Notes under the pieces: model-generated
What the model was told of the DNA's origin: nothing
The model's input: the letters and a program-made list of their open reading frames with translations, nothing else
Database searches by the model: none
In this document: positions 62,821 to 64,000 of the stretch, piece after piece
Numbering within the stretch: position 1 is the stretch's first letter
How the letters are laid out: every line of letters begins with the position of its first letter
Translations under genes and position numbers: made by a program
Source of the DNA: Dickeya oryzae
Lineage (GTDB): Bacteria; Pseudomonadota; Gammaproteobacteria; Enterobacterales; Enterobacteriaceae
Assembly (NCBI RefSeq): GCF_009372235.1
Contig: NZ_ML762922.1
Location: 263,126-327,125, forward strand
Direction: 5' to 3'
Length of the DNA: 64,000 nt

Positions 62821-62982
62821 GTGAATGAAACGAGTTTTAGCACGGTAGCCGGTGTTCTGCCTCTTGCTTGTGTCAATCTTAAAGGCCGCTGGCTGGAAGA
62901 GTCGGGGTTTATGACCGGGATGCCGATTACCGTGACGGTCGAGCGGGGAAGGATAGTGATCGAGACGGAGATTAATGTCTGA
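62821..62982 (+). pseudogene. symE: SymE-like toxin remnant
   Basis: A GTG-started 53-residue frame whose second half, VNLKGRWLEESGFMTGMPIT then VTVERGRIVIE, matches the SymE core (LxGxWLxxAGFxxGxxVxVxVxxGxIVL). The usual N-terminal arm is missing and the upstream sequence has stops. SymE toxins are controlled by an antisense RNA (SymR); none can be identified here. Confidence 0.6.
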
Positions 62983-63011
62983 TCGTTGCACTTAACAGCA
63001 GGTAAAAAAAT

Positions 63012-63044
63012 AGCCGGAAGGATCGTTGGGATCGCTTCCGGCTT
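63012..63044. terminator. Bidirectional terminator-like hairpin
   Basis: AGCCGGAAG pairs with CTTCCGGCT around a 14-base loop, with TTTTATTA on one side and an A-run on the other. It separates the SymE remnant from the convergent immunity gene. Confidence 0.82.
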
Positions 63045-63047
63045 TTA

Positions 63048-63446
63048 TTATAAGTAGGCTTGCTTCCACTTGTCATCAAACCATTCTTTCTTATCAATTC
63101 GCCACTCATCATTCTTAAATTGAAGAGTATAGCGATATTGATTTTTAAATCCTGTATGTTGTTGAGTTATAAATACACATTTATTTTTATTTAACTCACT
63201 GCTTAATACTTCTTCGTCTGGTGAATACTCTGGTGGTTCACCACATGATAGCGATACTTGCCTGCCCTGTTTTCTTTCTTTTTTTGTGCAGAAGAGAGCG
63301 TATATATCATCAAGTTCCTTTTTGGCTGCATCTTTATGCGCAGTCATTCCTTCATTTCTGAATAATGGGTAATACTTCAACTCCCACTGATTCATTTGAA
63401 TGATAAATTCTTTTAGAACCTTTTCAGCTTTAGATAGCTCAGTCAT
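63048..63446 (-). CDS. Rhs-associated immunity protein (NTF2-like)
   Basis: A 132-residue acidic/basic mixed protein directly downstream of the Rhs toxin end (nine bases). The helical start (AEKVLKEFIIQMNQWELKYY) and beta-rich end (YRYTLQFKNDEWRIDKKEWF) suggest the NTF2 fold of several polymorphic-toxin immunity proteins. AT-rich. The assignment rests chiefly on location and fold impression. Confidence 0.65.
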   Translation of the reverse strand: MTELSKAEKVLKEFIIQMNQWELKYYPLFRNEGMTAHKDAAKKELDDIYALFCTKKERKQGRQVSLSCGEPPEYSPDEEVLSSELNKNKCVFITQQHTGFKNQYRYTLQFKNDEWRIDKKEWFDDKWKQAYL

Positions 63447-63455
63447 AAAAATACC

Positions 63456-64000
63456 TTAATTATTGAATATCCTACCAAAAACTTTCTGTCCATTTTGATA
63501 GACGTCATAGTAGATTTCTGTAGGTCGGGTTCCACCATTTCCATATTTAAACGTCCAGTCAATATCTACTGTTCCATTTTTATCGATATATTTTCTGACT
63601 TGCTCTTCGAACACTCGATATTCACCACGGTTAATAGCAGGTAATTGCGGGAACACATTCCCTTTACCGCCTTGACCACCAAGCACATTGCCTAATATGT
63701 GTCCGGCATCATCGGTTTGATTACCTAATGAACGGGCGTAATCTCTGGAGCTTTGATTCGTTCCAGAACCCGTTCTAAGCTCGGCTTTCGATACGGTGGC
63801 TTTGGCTGATAATATTTCCCCGTTAGCCCCATGAGTTAACGTCGGGCACTTTGCCAACCCAAACGGATCGACCCAACACATGGGATTTGAGACATACCCG
63901 TAGTTACTCTCCCCCCCCGCTATCCCTATCGGGTCTGGCGAGACATAGCACCCACCGGCCGGGTCGTAGTACCGAAAGCGGTTATAGCACAGCCCGCTTT
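63456..64000 (-). CDS. rhs: Rhs protein, C-terminal part with nuclease toxin domain (5' part outside window)
   Basis: The frame is open to the window edge and reads the Rhs core end: [44 protein letters not shown]. The toxin domain follows, with [39 protein letters not shown] and [16 protein letters not shown], matching DNA/RNA non-specific endonuclease (DxGH...N) toxins. The DAGH His and the downstream Asn are candidate catalytic residues. Secreted or contact-delivered toxin against competitors, neutralised by the next gene. Confidence 0.85.
   Translation of the reverse strand, partial: SGLCYNRFRYYDPAGGCYVSPDPIGIAGGESNYGYVSNPMCWVDPFGLAKCPTLTHGANGEILSAKATVSKAELRTGSGTNQSSRDYARSLGNQTDDAGHILGNVLGGQGGKGNVFPQLPAINRGEYRVFEEQVRKYIDKNGTVDIDWTFKYGNGGTRPTEIYYDVYQNGQKVFGRIFNN

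Noticed and set aside
1..64000. CRISPR arrays, tRNA or rRNA genes
   Set aside because: No regularly spaced repeats and no tRNA-like cloverleaf or rRNA sequence were recognised on reading.

Overview
The window is most of an integrative and conjugative element (ICE) of the SPI-7 / PFGI-1 / ICEHin1056 class. It begins in the partition/replication module, so the left end, with the integrase and parA, lies outside. It ends in a partial Rhs polymorphic-toxin gene with its immunity gene. Enterobacterial IS1 and IS3 elements, a SymE remnant and the Rhs core point to an enterobacterial host, plausibly a soft-rot, Serratia- or Yersinia-like lineage. The species cannot be fixed from the sequence. The backbone looks GC-richer than the inserted cargo, which is visibly AT-rich.

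Layout: (1) 1-5.3 kb, maintenance module: small protein, ParB, DUF2857, STY4528-like replication protein, PFL_4669 protein, DUF3158. (2) 5.5-9.1 kb, accessory insert: an OLD-like ATPase/Toprim nuclease facing a ribbon-helix-helix + HEPN/zinc-ribbon operon. (3) 9.4-10.6 kb, debris: an IS3-type transposase tail, a zinc-ribbon pseudogene and a small ORF. (4) 10.7-12.7 kb, topoisomerase III. (5) 13.2-18.7 kb, a cytosine DNA methyltransferase gene split into an N-terminal piece and a C-terminal tail, with an IS3 copy and an AT-rich microcin C-like operon between them. (6) 19.1-27.4 kb, ICE accessory genes (unnamed protein, DUF3085, STY4534/DUF3577, DUF3275, DUF6094 methyltransferase, SNF2-like helicase), several with hairpin-rich leaders. 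(7) 27.4-30.8 kb, second defence-like insert: caspase-like protein and DUF3800 protein, with a MITE between them. (8) 31.2-54.8 kb, the conjugation apparatus (PilL, lytic transglycosylase, TraD, the PFL_46xx/47xx series, VirB4-type ATPase, TraG), interrupted by an IS1-flanked Fic/TIKI-like cargo at 37.2-40.6 kb and an AbiE toxin-antitoxin pair at 48.3-49.9 kb. (9) 54.8-58.5 kb, DUF3742, membrane proteins, an IS481-type remnant, a second MITE and a DUF2971 gene. (10) 58.8-62.3 kb, MobH/TraI relaxase and a frameshifted sigma-54-type regulator. (11) 62.3-64 kb, IS3 remnant, SymE remnant, immunity gene and Rhs C-terminal nuclease toxin.

The main discovery is a compact peptide-nucleotide (microcin C-like) operon at 15.5-18.6 kb. 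A seven-codon gene with a strong Shine-Dalgarno encodes MISVSSN, ending in the Asn that MccB enzymes need. An attenuator-like hairpin follows, then MccB, an MFS exporter (MccC) and a stand-alone SAM methyltransferase. No MccD, MccE or MccF is present, so the tailoring and self-protection logic appears to differ from the E. coli system. The insertion sits in the remains of the ICE's own cytosine methyltransferase gene, which argues for recent capture as ICE cargo.
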